From contig OY992538.1 of the NCBI GenBank assembly GCA_963921195.1, positions 231,873,462-231,937,461 of the forward strand: 64,000 bases of DNA. Reading direction: 5' to 3'. A model generated the notes under the pieces. It searched no databases. It was not told where the DNA came from and saw only the letters and a program-made list of their open reading frames with translations. The DNA is from Pegoplata infirma (lineage: Eukaryota > Arthropoda > Insecta > Diptera > Anthomyiidae). Numbering within the stretch: position 1 is the first letter of the stretch; the number at the start of each line of letters is the position of its first letter. The translations under genes and the position numbers were made by a program. This document shows, one piece after another, positions 43,905-54,515 of the stretch.

Positions 43905-45169
43905 TTTAAATTTTCAAAAATCCCAAACTTTGATTGCAGTGCGATTAGTCTCAAATTTGTATTACACAAGTTTTAGCCCTAGAAGGATTCAAATTTTACC
44001 TGATGTTCAAAATCGGAAGAGACCCTTTTGTTCATACAAAAATGCAGCTCTAATATTATACACACTATATTATCTGTGTCATATATTGACAAAAGAACCG
44101 GATATTGAACCAAAGTCAAAAATCTCAGCTTCGGTCACCGAAGTGTAGCCTAAAGTTTGGCAGTTCCAAACCGCGACAACTTGGCTGAATAAAATTTTTG
44201 AAATCTTGCCCATCGATTGTTTGCACTTTTTTTTTTTTAAATTTAAAATACTCAACCTCCTCCAATGGGTTAAATAAATTTTTTTCAAGTATAAATTTCA
44301 ACAGGAATCGTTTTTCTTATTTTAGTTTTTTGTTTTTTTTTTTGTTTGCTCCTTTATTCATTTATATAATTCAACTCAAAGCAATATTACTTCAATGAAA
44401 ACCAAATAGTTGACTTTCTTTTTCCACGAAACGCACAAAAAAGTAACTCAAAAACACAGCATAAGCATAGAAAATATACAACAATTCCTAGAATTGAGTC
44501 TTAAAGTAATACAAGTTTGTGCAAAAAAAAAGGACGAAACTACTTCTTTTAACTTTACCCAACAAATACGATGTTTGTTATCGAAATGAGTAACAAGATG
44601 TTTATAATGTCATCGTCATTTTATTTTCACTTATTTCCAGGGAATCACTGACTGACTGAATGAATGAAAGAGTGTATAAATGAATGAAAATCGTCAATAT
44701 TTGTATATTTGTTAATGTTGTTGTGTGTGTGTGCAAAATCTGAAAATTGAATTGCATTTTACGGAAATTGATATTTGTAAGACACAAGTATTTGTGAAAA
44801 ATATCAGAGACAAAAAAATAACATGCATACGTGGGATATTTGACAAATGTTTAAAGAGTGACATTTTTTCTTTAACTTTTTATTTTCCCGAAAGTCCTGG
44901 AAATTTTTTATTATACTAGACCTAAAAGTTATGTGTTAAAAATTTGAGGCCAATCCGATTAAATCCACCGGTTTTGCCCAGCGTTCAAAGTTTTGGATGT
45001 TTGAAAGTTAAAAAAAAAAATAAATGATTACATTTTTCATACTTGTTGATTTTTATGCGCTGAACACAAATATCAAAAAAATATTAATTCGGTCTAAATG
45101 TTTTTGAGATATCGATATTTGAAATTTGCAAAAAAAAATGGTGTTTTTTTCAATTTTCAACATTAAAAA
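43905..45169. other. AT-rich DNA with one degraded dispersed repeat
   Basis: 44940-45165 (GCCAATCCGATTAAATCCAC, TTTTTGAGATATCGATATTT) resembles 60430-60530 and 53200-53320. The rest shows no repeat or coding signature. Confidence 0.5.
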
Positions 45170-46224
45170 AAACAAGTAGAAAAGTTAAATTCGACTTGGC
45201 CGAATCTATGAATACCCTCCACAATGCCCATTTTAAGTGATAGTAAATTTTCTAACGTGAAAAAATAACAGTTATGATTAGAAATATTTTATTTTGTGTA
45301 AAATTTTTTTTTTTTTAGTAATTTAAAAAAAAAAAAAAAAATTTTTTTGAGTGTAAAATTTTTTTTTGAGTGTAAAATTTTTTTCGAATTTTACATTTAA
45401 AAAAAATTTACTAATTTTTTTTGAGTGTAAAATTTTTTTTTTAGTAATTTTTGAAAAAAAAAACTAATTTTTTTTTGAGTGTAAAATTTTTTTTTAATTT
45501 TACATTAAAAAAAAATTTACTAATTTTTTTTTTTGAGTGTAAAATTTTTTTGAGTGTAACATTTTTTTCGAGTGTATTTTTTTTTTTTGTTTTGGTATAA
45601 AAATATTTTTGAGTGACAAAAATACGTTTTAAAATATTTTTGTGACTTACCAATGGTTGTAAAACAGGTTTAACGGGTTTTCACCACGTGAATTTAAGGT
45701 GAAGCTAATCTGATATTCACGGTTTTGCTTATAACTTTTGAACCACTGGACCAATTTGGGTGAAATTCAATACGAACTAGGCTGGAGGAACGAAAAATAT
45801 ATATGCCAAGCTTCAGCATCCTCAGAATTGATTTTCGAAAGTTATAGTGCTTTTTATCTCATAAATTCACGAAAAACCCTTGCCGAAATTCAGTCTTTTG
45901 CTCATAACTTTTGAACTACTGAACCGATTTCGCTGGATTGCAATACCAACCTGACCAGGTAAATGCACAACATATATGCCAAACTTCAGGAGCCTCCGTA
46001 AAGTCTTTCAAAAGTTAGCGTGTTTTCAACAGACAGACAGACGGACAGACGGACGGACGGACGGACGGACGGACGGACGGACGGACATCGCTAGATCGTC
46101 TTAAAATCGATCGAGGATCATGAATATATATACTTTATGGGGTCCTAGACCAATATTTCGAGGTGTTACAAACGGAATGACAAACTTATATATACCCTGT
46201 ATCACTAGAGTGGAGGGTATAAAA
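45170..46224 (-). mobile_element. INE-1-like element, type 1, full length
   Basis: Starts ACAAGTAGAAAAGTTAAATT with the TTCGACTTGGCCGAA hairpin. It has expanded ACACTCAAAA-type tracts (45300-45600), two 'TTTTGAACCACTGGACC' boxes, a GGAC array (46030-46085), 'GATCATGAATATATATACTT' and 'ATCACTAGAGTGGAGGGTAT'. It serves as the empty-site reference for the copy at 8580-10525. Confidence 0.9.
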
Positions 46225-46714
46225 ATACCGCTTTACTGTTGCTTAGAAACTAAATTATCAGCCTTACTACAAGAAAATAAAATAAATTTAAAATTAGCTT
46301 TTTATTTTATTTCCATACAAATTGTTTTTGTTTTTAAAATCGACTTTCAAAAAATGTATTGAAAATTTTAAATTTAAAATAAAACTTTTGTTAAAATAGA
46401 ATTTTTGTTTTCTTGTGGTAAGGGCCTATATGTTTAATTTGATTAATTAAAACTTATTTCAAATTTGATTGTCACTGTAAATTTTAGACGATTTTAGAAT
46501 TTTGGAAAATTCTTCTTTTTAATTTTCTAATCAAGCTCAATACTTTGCAAAACAATCCCCGTATATTTTATATACTCTCTCCCTTAAACTATTGTAAATT
46601 TTGTCTTTTGACAAATAAAGTTTTAATGCAAACATTAAGAATGATTTAAAGTAAAACTTTTTGAAGTCTTTTTCAGTCATCTTGTATAGTCATGCATTTA
46701 AGTATTTTTTTTTT
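46225..46714. other. AT-rich DNA, nothing recognised
   Basis: Low-complexity sequence between an INE-1-like copy and MITE N. Confidence 0.5.
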
Positions 46715-46956
46715 CAGTAAAAAATAAGTTTCCAACAAAATTTTTCAGTTGTGTCATATTAAAATTCGCTTGCTGCTATAATATTTAAATGTGATTACCA
46801 AATTTTTAGTTGTTTTAATTAAACGCAAGTTATATAAACAGAATTCAGTTGTGACTACCAATATATAGTTGTGACGACCTTTGCGCAAATGTTTCAACCA
46901 ATTTTTTGTTGCAATAACTAAATTTTTGTTGGAAACTGGCAATTTGTTTCTGTGTG
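46715..46956. mobile_element. MITE N copy 2
   Basis: AATAAGTTTCCAACAAAATT at the left and GTTGGAAACTGGCAATTTGT...TGTGTG at the right match 33485-33731, including 'TTTTTAGTTGTTTTAATTAA'. The left terminus is decayed; the right is bounded by TA (46957-46958). Confidence 0.65.
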
Positions 46957-47095
46957 TACCAAGAACAAACTTAGTTTTGTACACTAAAAATTTTTTCGCG
47001 AAATTTGCTTCTTCTCAAAATTATTTTTTTTTTTAAATTTTTTATCAAAATTTTTTCTCAAATATCACTGTAAATATAATTTTAACTTTTGAAAT

Positions 47096-47505
47096 GACAC
47101 ACGAAAACGCCGAGAGACATTAAATTAATTTTGGGACGGAGAATCCAGTGGCATTCTCTGTTTTGCCAGGTCAGGTCAAAATCAAGAGATATTTCGTTTT
47201 AAAATTTTGCGATTTTCAACGAGTTTTTATTAAATTTTCCTAGGACTTTCCTTCAAAAACTCTTTTAAAATTACTTTATTTAGTATTTCTTAGTCGAAAC
47301 TTTACTTTAACATTGATGGCCGATTAACTTGGGCGAGTAAAATAAAATTGTTTTCTTAAATTTTTCAATTTTCTTAAAAAACAATAAAAAATCGCTTGAA
47401 AAGCACAAACTTAAAAATTAAATATCTCTTCATATTGACCTGATCTGTCAAAACGGAGAACGCCACTGTGTCTACGACCCAAAATTAAGTTTACGTGTAT
47501 TTTTT
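47096..47505. mobile_element. Diverged foldback element, ~400 bp
   Basis: Left 'TTAATTTTGGGACGGAGAAT', 'AGTGGCATTCTCTGTTTTG', 'CCAGGTCAGGTCAAAAT' are complemented at the right by 'GACCTGATCTGTCAAAACGG', 'AGAACGCCACTGTG', 'CGACCCAAAATTAAG'. ACACG occurs at both outer edges in inverted orientation. The centre is near 47310. Confidence 0.6.
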
Positions 47506-47570
47506 TAACAAATTATGTACTTTGATAAGTTCGTTGTTACTAATTTTGAGTGAAAAGAAGTGATTAGCTG

Positions 47571-48377
47571 GGTACTGCGCAATAACTCCCAAATGAAATA
47601 AGTCCCAATGAAATAATTCCCAATGAAATAAGTTCCAAGAAAAATGAATTAACCCCACACTTTAAAAAATGAAATAACTCCAAAAGAAAAAATGAAATAT
47701 GTCCCAATATTTGGAAGTTATTTAAAATCAAAATAATAACTCCCAAAAAAAAATGAAAGAACTCCCAATGAAATAAGTGCCAAAGAAAATGAAATAAGTT
47801 CCCATTGTTTTTTTTTTTGTAATAAAGGTTTTCTGCGTAGCCGGCCTCCGGCAGGGCTTAGGGATTACATACTCCATGCATTTAACCCACCCTCTCTGCA
47901 AACCAAAGCTATTTTGGTTATCAGGCCTTTTTGAGGCATAACAAATTTGATAGCGTAAAGGTCTGCTACCCTATAAAACTTTATTTTGCGGAGAGGGTGG
48001 GTTTAATGCATGGATTTTGTAATCTCTAAGCCCGGCCGAAGGCCGGCTACGCAGAAAAAATTTTAAGCACAAAAAAAAACAATTGCACAGAGGTGTATAT
48101 TGTTTTCAATTAAAATGAAATAAGTCCTACCATTGATGAAATAACTCCCAATGCTTAACAAGAAATAAAATAACTCCCAATCTATTTTTTGTTGGGGTTT
48201 TTTTCATTTGGAAGTTATTTCATAATGAAATAAATCCCAACAAAATTTGTGCAATAAGTCCCACTTTACTGGGACAAATTTCATAATGAAATAAGTCCCA
48301 AATCGTATGTAAAATTTTTGGGAGTTGTTTCATTTTTTTTTGGGAGTTATTTCAATTGGGAGTTATTGCGCAGTACC
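47571..48377. mobile_element. TIR element built of AATAACTCCCAATGAAATAA units
   Basis: The left end GGTACTGCGCAATAACTCCC is exactly complementary to the right end (48358-48377). The arms consist of short diverged units (AATGAAATAAGTCCCA). Flanks GATTAGCTG (left) and GATCAGCTG (right) differ at one position, a plausible 9-bp TSD as made by Mutator-like elements. It contains the GC-rich hairpin element 47829-48058. Confidence 0.55.
47829..48058. mobile_element. GC-rich hairpin element, 230 bp, ~73-bp TIRs
   Basis: TTTTCTGCGTAGCCGGCCTC at the left pairs with the right end. The TIR continues through GGGCTTAGGGATTACATA and CATGCATTTAACCCACCCTC with few mismatches. It stands out by base composition from everything around it. 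TSD not clear. Confidence 0.7.
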
Positions 48378-48637
48378 GATCAGCTGCCCCTCCAAAGATG
48401 CAAAAAAAATTTAAAACCATTACGAAAAAGCTGAAATTTTTATGGTGTCTTACTAATACAAAAAATATTCAAAAATCAACCGTAAGCTGGCGTACCTCTG
48501 GGGGAATAACCGTCAGCTGCCCCTCCGAAGATCCATGTAAGTAAAAATTAAAAAAAAGCCACACAACTGCCCTGCAGTCGCTCCTAGTGAGGTGAAGATA
48601 GAAGGGAGGTGTGTTTTTCGAAAATGTTGTAATTAAA
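48378..48637. other. Spacer with a direct repeat
   Basis: TCAGCTGCCCCTCCAAAGAT (48382) recurs as GTCAGCTGCCCCTCCGAAGA (48512). No gene recognised. Confidence 0.45.
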
Positions 48638-49206
48638 ACAAGTCAAAAAGTTAAACTCGGCCTTGCCGAATGTAGTGATACCCTCCAAAATTTCAAAAAG
48701 ATTTTTGGAAAAAACTTTTTTTTAAAACGAAATTACTTTTGAAAAAAAATTTCCGGGAAAAAAAACATTTTTTGGTAAAAAAAAAAATTCGTCTTTTTTT
48801 TTTTTTTGTTCAATTATGTTCACATATGTCAACCAGCAGCCGAATTAAAGCATTTTGTATATTTAGGTTATGTTGAATATACTAAAATTTTTGAGGTGTC
48901 CTTGCATTTTCGTTCATAACTTTTGAACCGCTGAACCGATATCGCTCAAATGCAACACTAAACATCTCGGAAGAACTTCCAACTAGCATGTTTCGTTTCA
49001 GTCATATCCGTGTAGTATTTTAGTCGTGATCACCATTTCCACAGACAGACAGACAGACGGACAGACGGACATAGCTAGAATGTTTTCAAATCGATCGGGG
49101 ATCATGAATATATACATTTTATGGGGTCCCAGACCGATATTTCCATGAGTTACAAACGGAATGACAAACTTATATATACCCTCTATCACTAAGTGGAGGG
49201 TTTAAA
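48638..49206 (-). mobile_element. INE-1-like element, type 1 variant, complete
   Basis: ACAAGTCAAAAAGTTAAACT with the CTCGGCCTTGCCGAA hairpin, 'GATACCCTCCAAAATTTC', 'TAACTTTTGAACCGCTGAAC', 'ACAGACAGACAGACGGACAG', 'GATCATGAATATATACATTT', closing 'CTATCACTAAGTGGAGGG'. A short subfamily (~570 bp). Confidence 0.85.
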
Positions 49207-49207
49207 C

Positions 49208-49910
49208 ATATTGTGGGTCTTTCATAGATATGACTTCTCTGGGGGCACTCTTAGGGCAGTTAGAGTGGTGAGAGAAAAATAGGGTGTATGTATGTTCGAA
49301 AAAATTTTGGGGGGTAAAAATTAATAGGGGTCGGTTTTATGTTTTACTACTCTATGAGGCACCATGGCAGCAGTAAGAGCTGATTTAATAAAAAAAATTA
49401 TAAAAATAAAAAAAATGTGTTTTGTGGTCCTTAAGGGTTGAAGATATGCTCCGCAAAAATTTTAGGGTTGAAAAAATATTGGGGTTCGGTCATACATTTA
49501 ACTCCTCTAAGGGCACCCTTGGGACATTAAGAGCGGTAGGAGCAAATGTATTGAAATGGTGCTTTGTATGGGTGCCCCTTCAGAAAGTGGAGATTTAATA
49601 ATGAGGGGGAGGGGGTTAAATATTAATGGTGGTCGATCTTATCTTCTACTCATCTAGGAGGCACCACGGAAGCGATAGGAGTTGATTTAATAAAACAAAT
49701 TTGTAAACAAATAAAAGTAATTGTATGGGGACAGCCTTAAGGGTTGAAGTTAGGGGGTAGGTATGTATTAAAAAAATGTTGAAAAACTATTGGAGGTCGG
49801 TCCTACATTTGACACAATTGGAACAGTTAAAGCGGTGGGAGCAAATTTTAATAAATACGTAATCTTTGTATGGGAGCACCCTTGAGTGGAGTGGAGATAT
49901 AGCTTAGGTA
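49208..49910 (-). repeat. Tandem array of ~155-bp family Z units in ~308-bp pairs
   Basis: Landmarks GGTCGG/GTCGAT recur near 49327, 49484, 49630 and 49797. Units alternate between an A type (CTAAGGGCACCCTTGGGACA) and a B type (GAGGCACCATGGCAGCAGTA), giving a two-unit higher-order period of about 303-313 bp. It ends near 'TGGAGTGGAGATATAGCTTA'. Confidence 0.65.
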
Positions 49911-50234
49911 TGTTTTTAAGAAATAATTGGCTGACTTCTAATGATTATTTTCATAAAATCAATGTACGTTTTCATATCCGTAATGAAGAAAATTCTTTCA
50001 GTGTAGTTTCCACATACACTACAAAGTCTATAATATTTATACAAATCAGCCTCTCAAAGTGTTCGAGTCAAAATGACGCCACCTCCCGGACAATAACAAA
50101 GGCTCCAATTTGTGTCATCTTACAAACGAAATTTCCAACGGGGGTTCTCTTCATTCAGAAGATAAATGCTTACTATATTTATGTGCAGTGCTCAAAATTG
50201 AGGCTTGTGTAAAGCCGCAATGAGTTAAAGCTTA
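49911..50234. other. Unassigned sequence between array Z and element Q
   Basis: A 108-codon frame (49886-50212) runs through here, starting inside array Z. It shows no recognisable domain, so I do not call it a gene. Confidence 0.4.
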
Positions 50235-50369
50235 CAAGGGAAGTCTCCCTGGTGTCACCCTCCGATCTTCATGAAATTTGGATATGTTGTTAAGAACGAA
50301 AATTAATTCGACAACATTTTTTTTTTTAGCGGCCGAAACTCATTTTTAGGGGGGGTCGATTTGAGGGTG

Positions 50370-50446
50370 TTGTGGCTTAGTGGTTAGGGCGTTGGACTAC
50401 TAGCCAGCAAGTCTGGGTTCGATTCTCAGCTCAGGCAGAACAACAT
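50370..50446 (+). repeat. tRNA-like SINE head
   Basis: Contains a perfect A box, TGGCTTAGTGG (50382-50392), and a B box, GGTTCGATTCT (50416-50426). The T arm (CTGGG-loop-CTCAG) can pair, but the anticodon loop is one base too long and the acceptor stem does not pair properly. This argues for a tRNA-derived SINE and against a working tRNA gene. Confidence 0.55.
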
Positions 50447-50504
50447 TTTTTTCAGATATTTATTAGATTCTATTTATGACTAATATCTATCGCAGCGCCC
50501 TCCT

Positions 50505-50780
50505 TCGTTGATAAATAGCACTAAAACGTCAACGAAGTAAAAATAATAAAATAATGGCTATAAACACAGCTTCAAAAATAATTCGCCAGATCAATAACAG
50601 ATGGCGATGCAACAACTGTGCTCAGAATTATCAACACGCGCAATTACAGTGTTGCCATACTGAAGCCCTTCTATCTTTCAAATCTTTCATCTCTCTTCTA
50701 TCCCCTTTCCGAAAGAAGCTCACGGTTACATTAGTAATTGATAGGCAGCATTGCCTGAGTGTTGCTTCTTTTAAAAAAAT
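50505..50780 (+). repeat. Dispersed repeat S
   Basis: Matches 3950-4205 in complement: ACGTCAACGAAGTAAAAATA, AATAACAGATGGCGATGCAA, TTGATAGGCAGCATTGCCTG, then an A-rich tail (50770-50790). It could be the body of the SINE whose head is at 50370. Confidence 0.6.
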
Positions 50781-50885
50781 AAAAAAAAATATGACGAAAA
50801 GTTGTGCATGTTTGGACACGTTCTTAGCACACGTAGATAGGTTTTTCAAAGACCTTTCATTTGTTATGTAACATGACTAGGTTTC

Positions 50886-51541
50886 TAAATTATTGTTTCT
50901 GTTAAGACAGTCGAGCTCAGGCTCTAATTATAATTATGTATTATAATTTTTTGATTTGTTATATATGGTTTTGAATTGAGAAAAGTGTGAAAGAAAAATT
51001 TTAATTTTTCTAAAAATTTAGACATCCTGGTTTGTTTCTTACTAGTTTCATATTATCCAGTTATAATAATCTTTAGAAAAACTTTTAATGTCAAGTTTAT
51101 TTAGTTAATAGTCAATAAAACTCTATATGTGAAAATTTTTAACAGATCGCAGCCGACAAGGATTGAACTCATCATCATCTGTAATACTTTGCTATTAACT
51201 GCTTGTAACGTACAATCACTGTAGACCGATACGCCAAGTAGGCTGTTAAGCAAGTATCAACTAAAATTGATTTTTTCAATTCGAGTGTGGTTGTTGCTGT
51301 TGTTTTTTTCTAACAGAAGACTTTGTTATTGTAATTATATGTAAACAAACTTATTTTTAGTAATCATTATTCTTCTTCCTCTCCTTCATCAATTCTGATC
51401 TAAGTACTTATTTTTGCAAACATTGCCAGACATGGTCTATATTTTAGACACAAATGTTAGGTGTTGCCATTTTTCCAAAGATACTGATTGCCACTTAGGG
51501 CGACTTGTAGTCGTTATTTTTAAATTATTGTTTCTGTTAAG
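50886..51541 (-). repeat. Unit U copy 2: tRNA-derived SINE-like tandem unit
   Basis: Bounded by TAAATTATTGTTTCTGTTAA at 50886 and again 635 bp later at 51521, so it is one unit plus overlap. The minus strand holds TTGGCGTATCGGTCTACAG (A-box-like) and GAGTTCAATCCTT (B-box-like). Homologous to 29073-29757 but cut at a different point of the unit. Confidence 0.6.
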
Positions 51542-51737
51542 GTTTCTTTGAATAATATAGGAGATAAACGAAAAAACTGAAAAATGGCATTGTTTCCCCT
51601 CCCCTCTTTCCTTTTTACCCCCTAAATATGAATTTGGGCCGCTAAAAAAATACGTGTCCTTTTATTTTTTCTGGTGTACAAAATAAAACCAACTCCATAA
51701 AGATCCGCGGGTGACATTAGGGAGACTTCCCATGTTA

Positions 51738-53339
51738 GCCAATTTTCCCTACTGATTTTAATTTTTAAATTAATAAAACACAATTTTAAATATTTTTTTT
51801 TTTTTTTAATTTTATTTTTGTTCATTTTAATTTGTTTTTTTTTTTAATATTTTTCATTTTTTGTTGTTATACTAAATTGGCTATTTGTTGTTTTTCATTT
51901 TGTTTAAAGTTTTTTTGTTCAATCATGTTTATGCAAAGAGTTTTTAATAATATTTTTTTCCATATCATGTTATTGAATTTGTATTAAAAGTTTTTTTTTT
52001 TGTTTGTCGATTCTATATCATTTTACAATTAACAATTGATTTAAAAGAAAAACTATGCCATAGAAAAACTTTGATGGTAAATGAAAATTATATGGCAATT
52101 TTTCTTTTAATTGATTGACAACTATCATAATATACAAAGTTGTTGTTTTGATTTTTTCTTTAAATTTCTTTTACAAAATTGCTTTAATAATATTAAGACA
52201 ATAATATTTTTATGTTTTTTTTTGCATTTTTAAACCAATTAACTTAGTTATATTAAATTATATTAAAATTTTAAGTTTTTTTGTTTGGCAAAATTTCAAG
52301 TGAATGTTATTGGTTGTTTGGCTTAAATTTGAATTCTGGAACAAGTTTTTCAGGATTTTTTGAAATATTTTTATGACCCTTAAAGTATGCTACGGAAAAT
52401 AAGATGGAAAATTGAAATTATTCTTTAAAGTAGTAAAATTTGTTTAATGAAGAATTCATTGATTTTATGAATTTTTATTCATAAATAATTCTTTTAGCTC
52501 GTGGACAATTAAAGAAATTGCATTTGTTTGTGGACTTAAGTATTTGTACCAGTAACTAAGATTTAAAACTACATTTTTTATTTAAAATTGTAAAATTTGT
52601 AAAGTGAAAAATTTATTTACTTTATAAAATGATTCTCAAAAAAATATTTTCAGTGCGTCGACTTTACAGCTGTGTTTTCAATCACTTCAATCAGGATTTA
52701 CCACAGAAAATGTGGGCATTTTAATCTTAATGACATTAAGGTTTATACATTTATGAATATTCCTGTTTGTATTCAAATTTTTTGTAGAATTTTTAAAGCA
52801 TACTTTTGGGATCATATTTAAAAATTGGGGCTATATCTAAATAACAGAAAAAAATGCATAAGATAAACACCGGATTAGATCGGGGTTCTAATTCTCGGGG
52901 TCTTAAACTATGCTTTGATTTTTCATATTTCTTTTCCAAAACTGAAACATTAAAACATGTATGAGATATCAAAAGCTTGTATTAAACAAAGTATAATTTT
53001 AGGCGATAAGGAAAACAGAAAAACACGTTCAAGTAGAATTTCGAACGCTATCTATTCCGAGAACTAGCCCTGGTCGAAAATGCTATATCTCGTCTTATAT
53101 GCTCAAATTTAAGATCTACCAGATCTGATCAGACACAATTATGTATTATCAAATAAAAGCAGTAGACCGGGTTTTTTTTTGTATGGCAAAAAAGTTTTTT
53201 TTTGATTTTGACAGCGGAAATTTTTATTCTCCTGGCGTCATGCTTCAAAGTTTCGGATTTTTGAAAATGTAAAAAAAAAAATTAAAATGTGCCTGGCGAC
53301 ACATCCTTTTAATTATTTTTTATGGGCTAAACAAAAAAA
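51738..53339. other. AT-rich DNA, one degraded dispersed repeat
   Basis: 51738-52850 shows nothing recognisable. 52880-53330 shares pieces with 54600-54770, 62150-62290 and 44940-45165. Confidence 0.5.
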
Positions 53340-54345
53340 AAACAAGTAAGAAAGTTATAGTCGGTCAAGACCGACCATATGATACCCTACACAAGTGTTT
53401 TCCGGAAAATGGGTCTCAAGTCCAAACATGGACCGATTGGATCTATCTTTTGTAAGATCTTTATTTAGTGTAAAAACACACACAGATAAAATTTTAGTGG
53501 AATTGGTTTATTTTTTTGCCAATTTAACTAAATATCGGTCGAAATTTTGATGTGGTGGACTAAGTCCAAAAATGGTCCAATTATATTCCAATTTGATTTG
53601 GTTAATAAAGTACACGTTTAACACCTAAAAATAAAATTTGTATCAAATATTTCCATTTTTAGGAATTTTGAGGGAATTATGTGAATATCGGGAGGGTGGT
53701 TTGTATGGGGACTACCAGAAGGACTGACCCGATTCCTTTGAGATTTCAAATGATGATTCGTGCATACAAAAGTTGATTACCTGTAGAATTTCAAAGCGAT
53801 ATCTATTAAAATACAGTTATTAGAGTCATTTAAGCCGAAGGGGGCGTTTGTATGGGGGCTAGGTCTTAACATGGACCGATTTTTTTCAATTTCAATAGGC
53901 TTCGTCCTTCGTCCAAAAGATGCTTAAGTTTCAAATTTCAAGTCAATTGGTTGAAAATTGCGTCCTGTATCTTGCTTAAACCGATAGATGGACAAACGGA
54001 CGGACATCGCTAAATCGACTCTTAAAGTGATTCTGAGTAGGTACACCCAAAAAAAAACGTGGGTATTCAATACTAAAAATTTAACTAATTTTAGTCCAAA
54101 AGGACCTAGTGCAGAAATTGGTAACCAATACTAAAATTTTTAACTAATTTTAGTCAAAATCAGTAAAAATTACTAATGTTAGTACTTTGAAGATACTAAA
54201 ATTAGTAACCAATTAGTAGATTTTGGTACAATATCACTTACTAAACCTTTTACTGTAGAATTATTTTGAGTGTAGGTCTAGCACCAATATTTCGGGTAGT
54301 TACAAACATCAGCACAAACTCATTATACCCTGTACCACAGAGTGA
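53340..54345 (-). mobile_element. INE-1-like element, type 2, near full length, with nested MITE
   Basis: ACAAGTAAGAAAGTTATAGT with GTCGGTCAAGACCGAC (perfect hairpin), 'GGGTCTCAAGTCC', 'TGGTTTGTATGGGGACTACC', 'AATAGGCTTCGTCCTTCG', ACGGACGGACATCGC, then the insertion 54044-54272, then 'TATTTCGGGTAGTTACAAAC' and 'TACCCTGTACCACAGAGTG'. Confidence 0.85.
54044..54272. mobile_element. CACTCAAAA-family MITE, 229 bp, TA TSD
   Basis: CACCCAAAAAAAAACG at the left, AATTATTTTGAGTG at the right, TA on both sides (54042-54043, 54273-54274). The joined flanks GTAGGTAGGTCTAG match the intact INE-1-like site GAAGGTAGGTCTAGG at 35915-35930. Confidence 0.75.
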
Positions 54346-54439
54346 ACATTTCATTGAGCTTGATCTTTCGTTTAAACTTTTTTTAACTAGACCCTATCTT
54401 TTGTTCCCGTGGTGCCCTTTGATCACTGTTTTGAATTTT

Positions 54440-54515
54440 TGGAAAATGTTCACCAATATTTTGGAGGGTATAAAAGATTTGGCACTGCCGAATTTAACAC
54501 TCTTACTTGTTTAAC
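54440..54515 (+). mobile_element. INE-1-like type 3, 3' end fragment
   Basis: 'TTGGAGGGTATAAAAGATTT' and the GGCACTGCCGAAT hairpin, ending CACTCTTACTTG. Confidence 0.7.

Larger units (their letters stand above)
50235..51734. mobile_element. Element Q: PIF/Harbinger-like TIR element, 1.5 kb, TSD TTA
   Basis: The left CAAGGGAAGTCTCCCTGGTG and the complement of the right CATGGGAAGTCTCCCTAATG start inverted repeats that extend about 130 bp (GTCACCC..GATCTT, TTTTTTAGCGGCC). TTA flanks both ends (50232-50234, 51735-51737). The interior holds a tRNA-like head (50370-50446), repeat S (50505-50780) and unit U (50886-51541). No transposase. Confidence 0.65.

Noticed and set aside
49886..50212. 108-codon open frame as a gene
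   Set aside because: It starts inside array Z, has no recognisable domain, and shows no splice or promoter context.
50370..50446. Functional tRNA gene
   Set aside because: A and B boxes are good, but the acceptor stem does not pair and the anticodon loop has eight bases.
50554..50871. 105-codon Cys-rich frame
   Set aside because: It lies in dispersed repeat S, whose other copy (3950-4205) does not keep the frame. No domain recognised.
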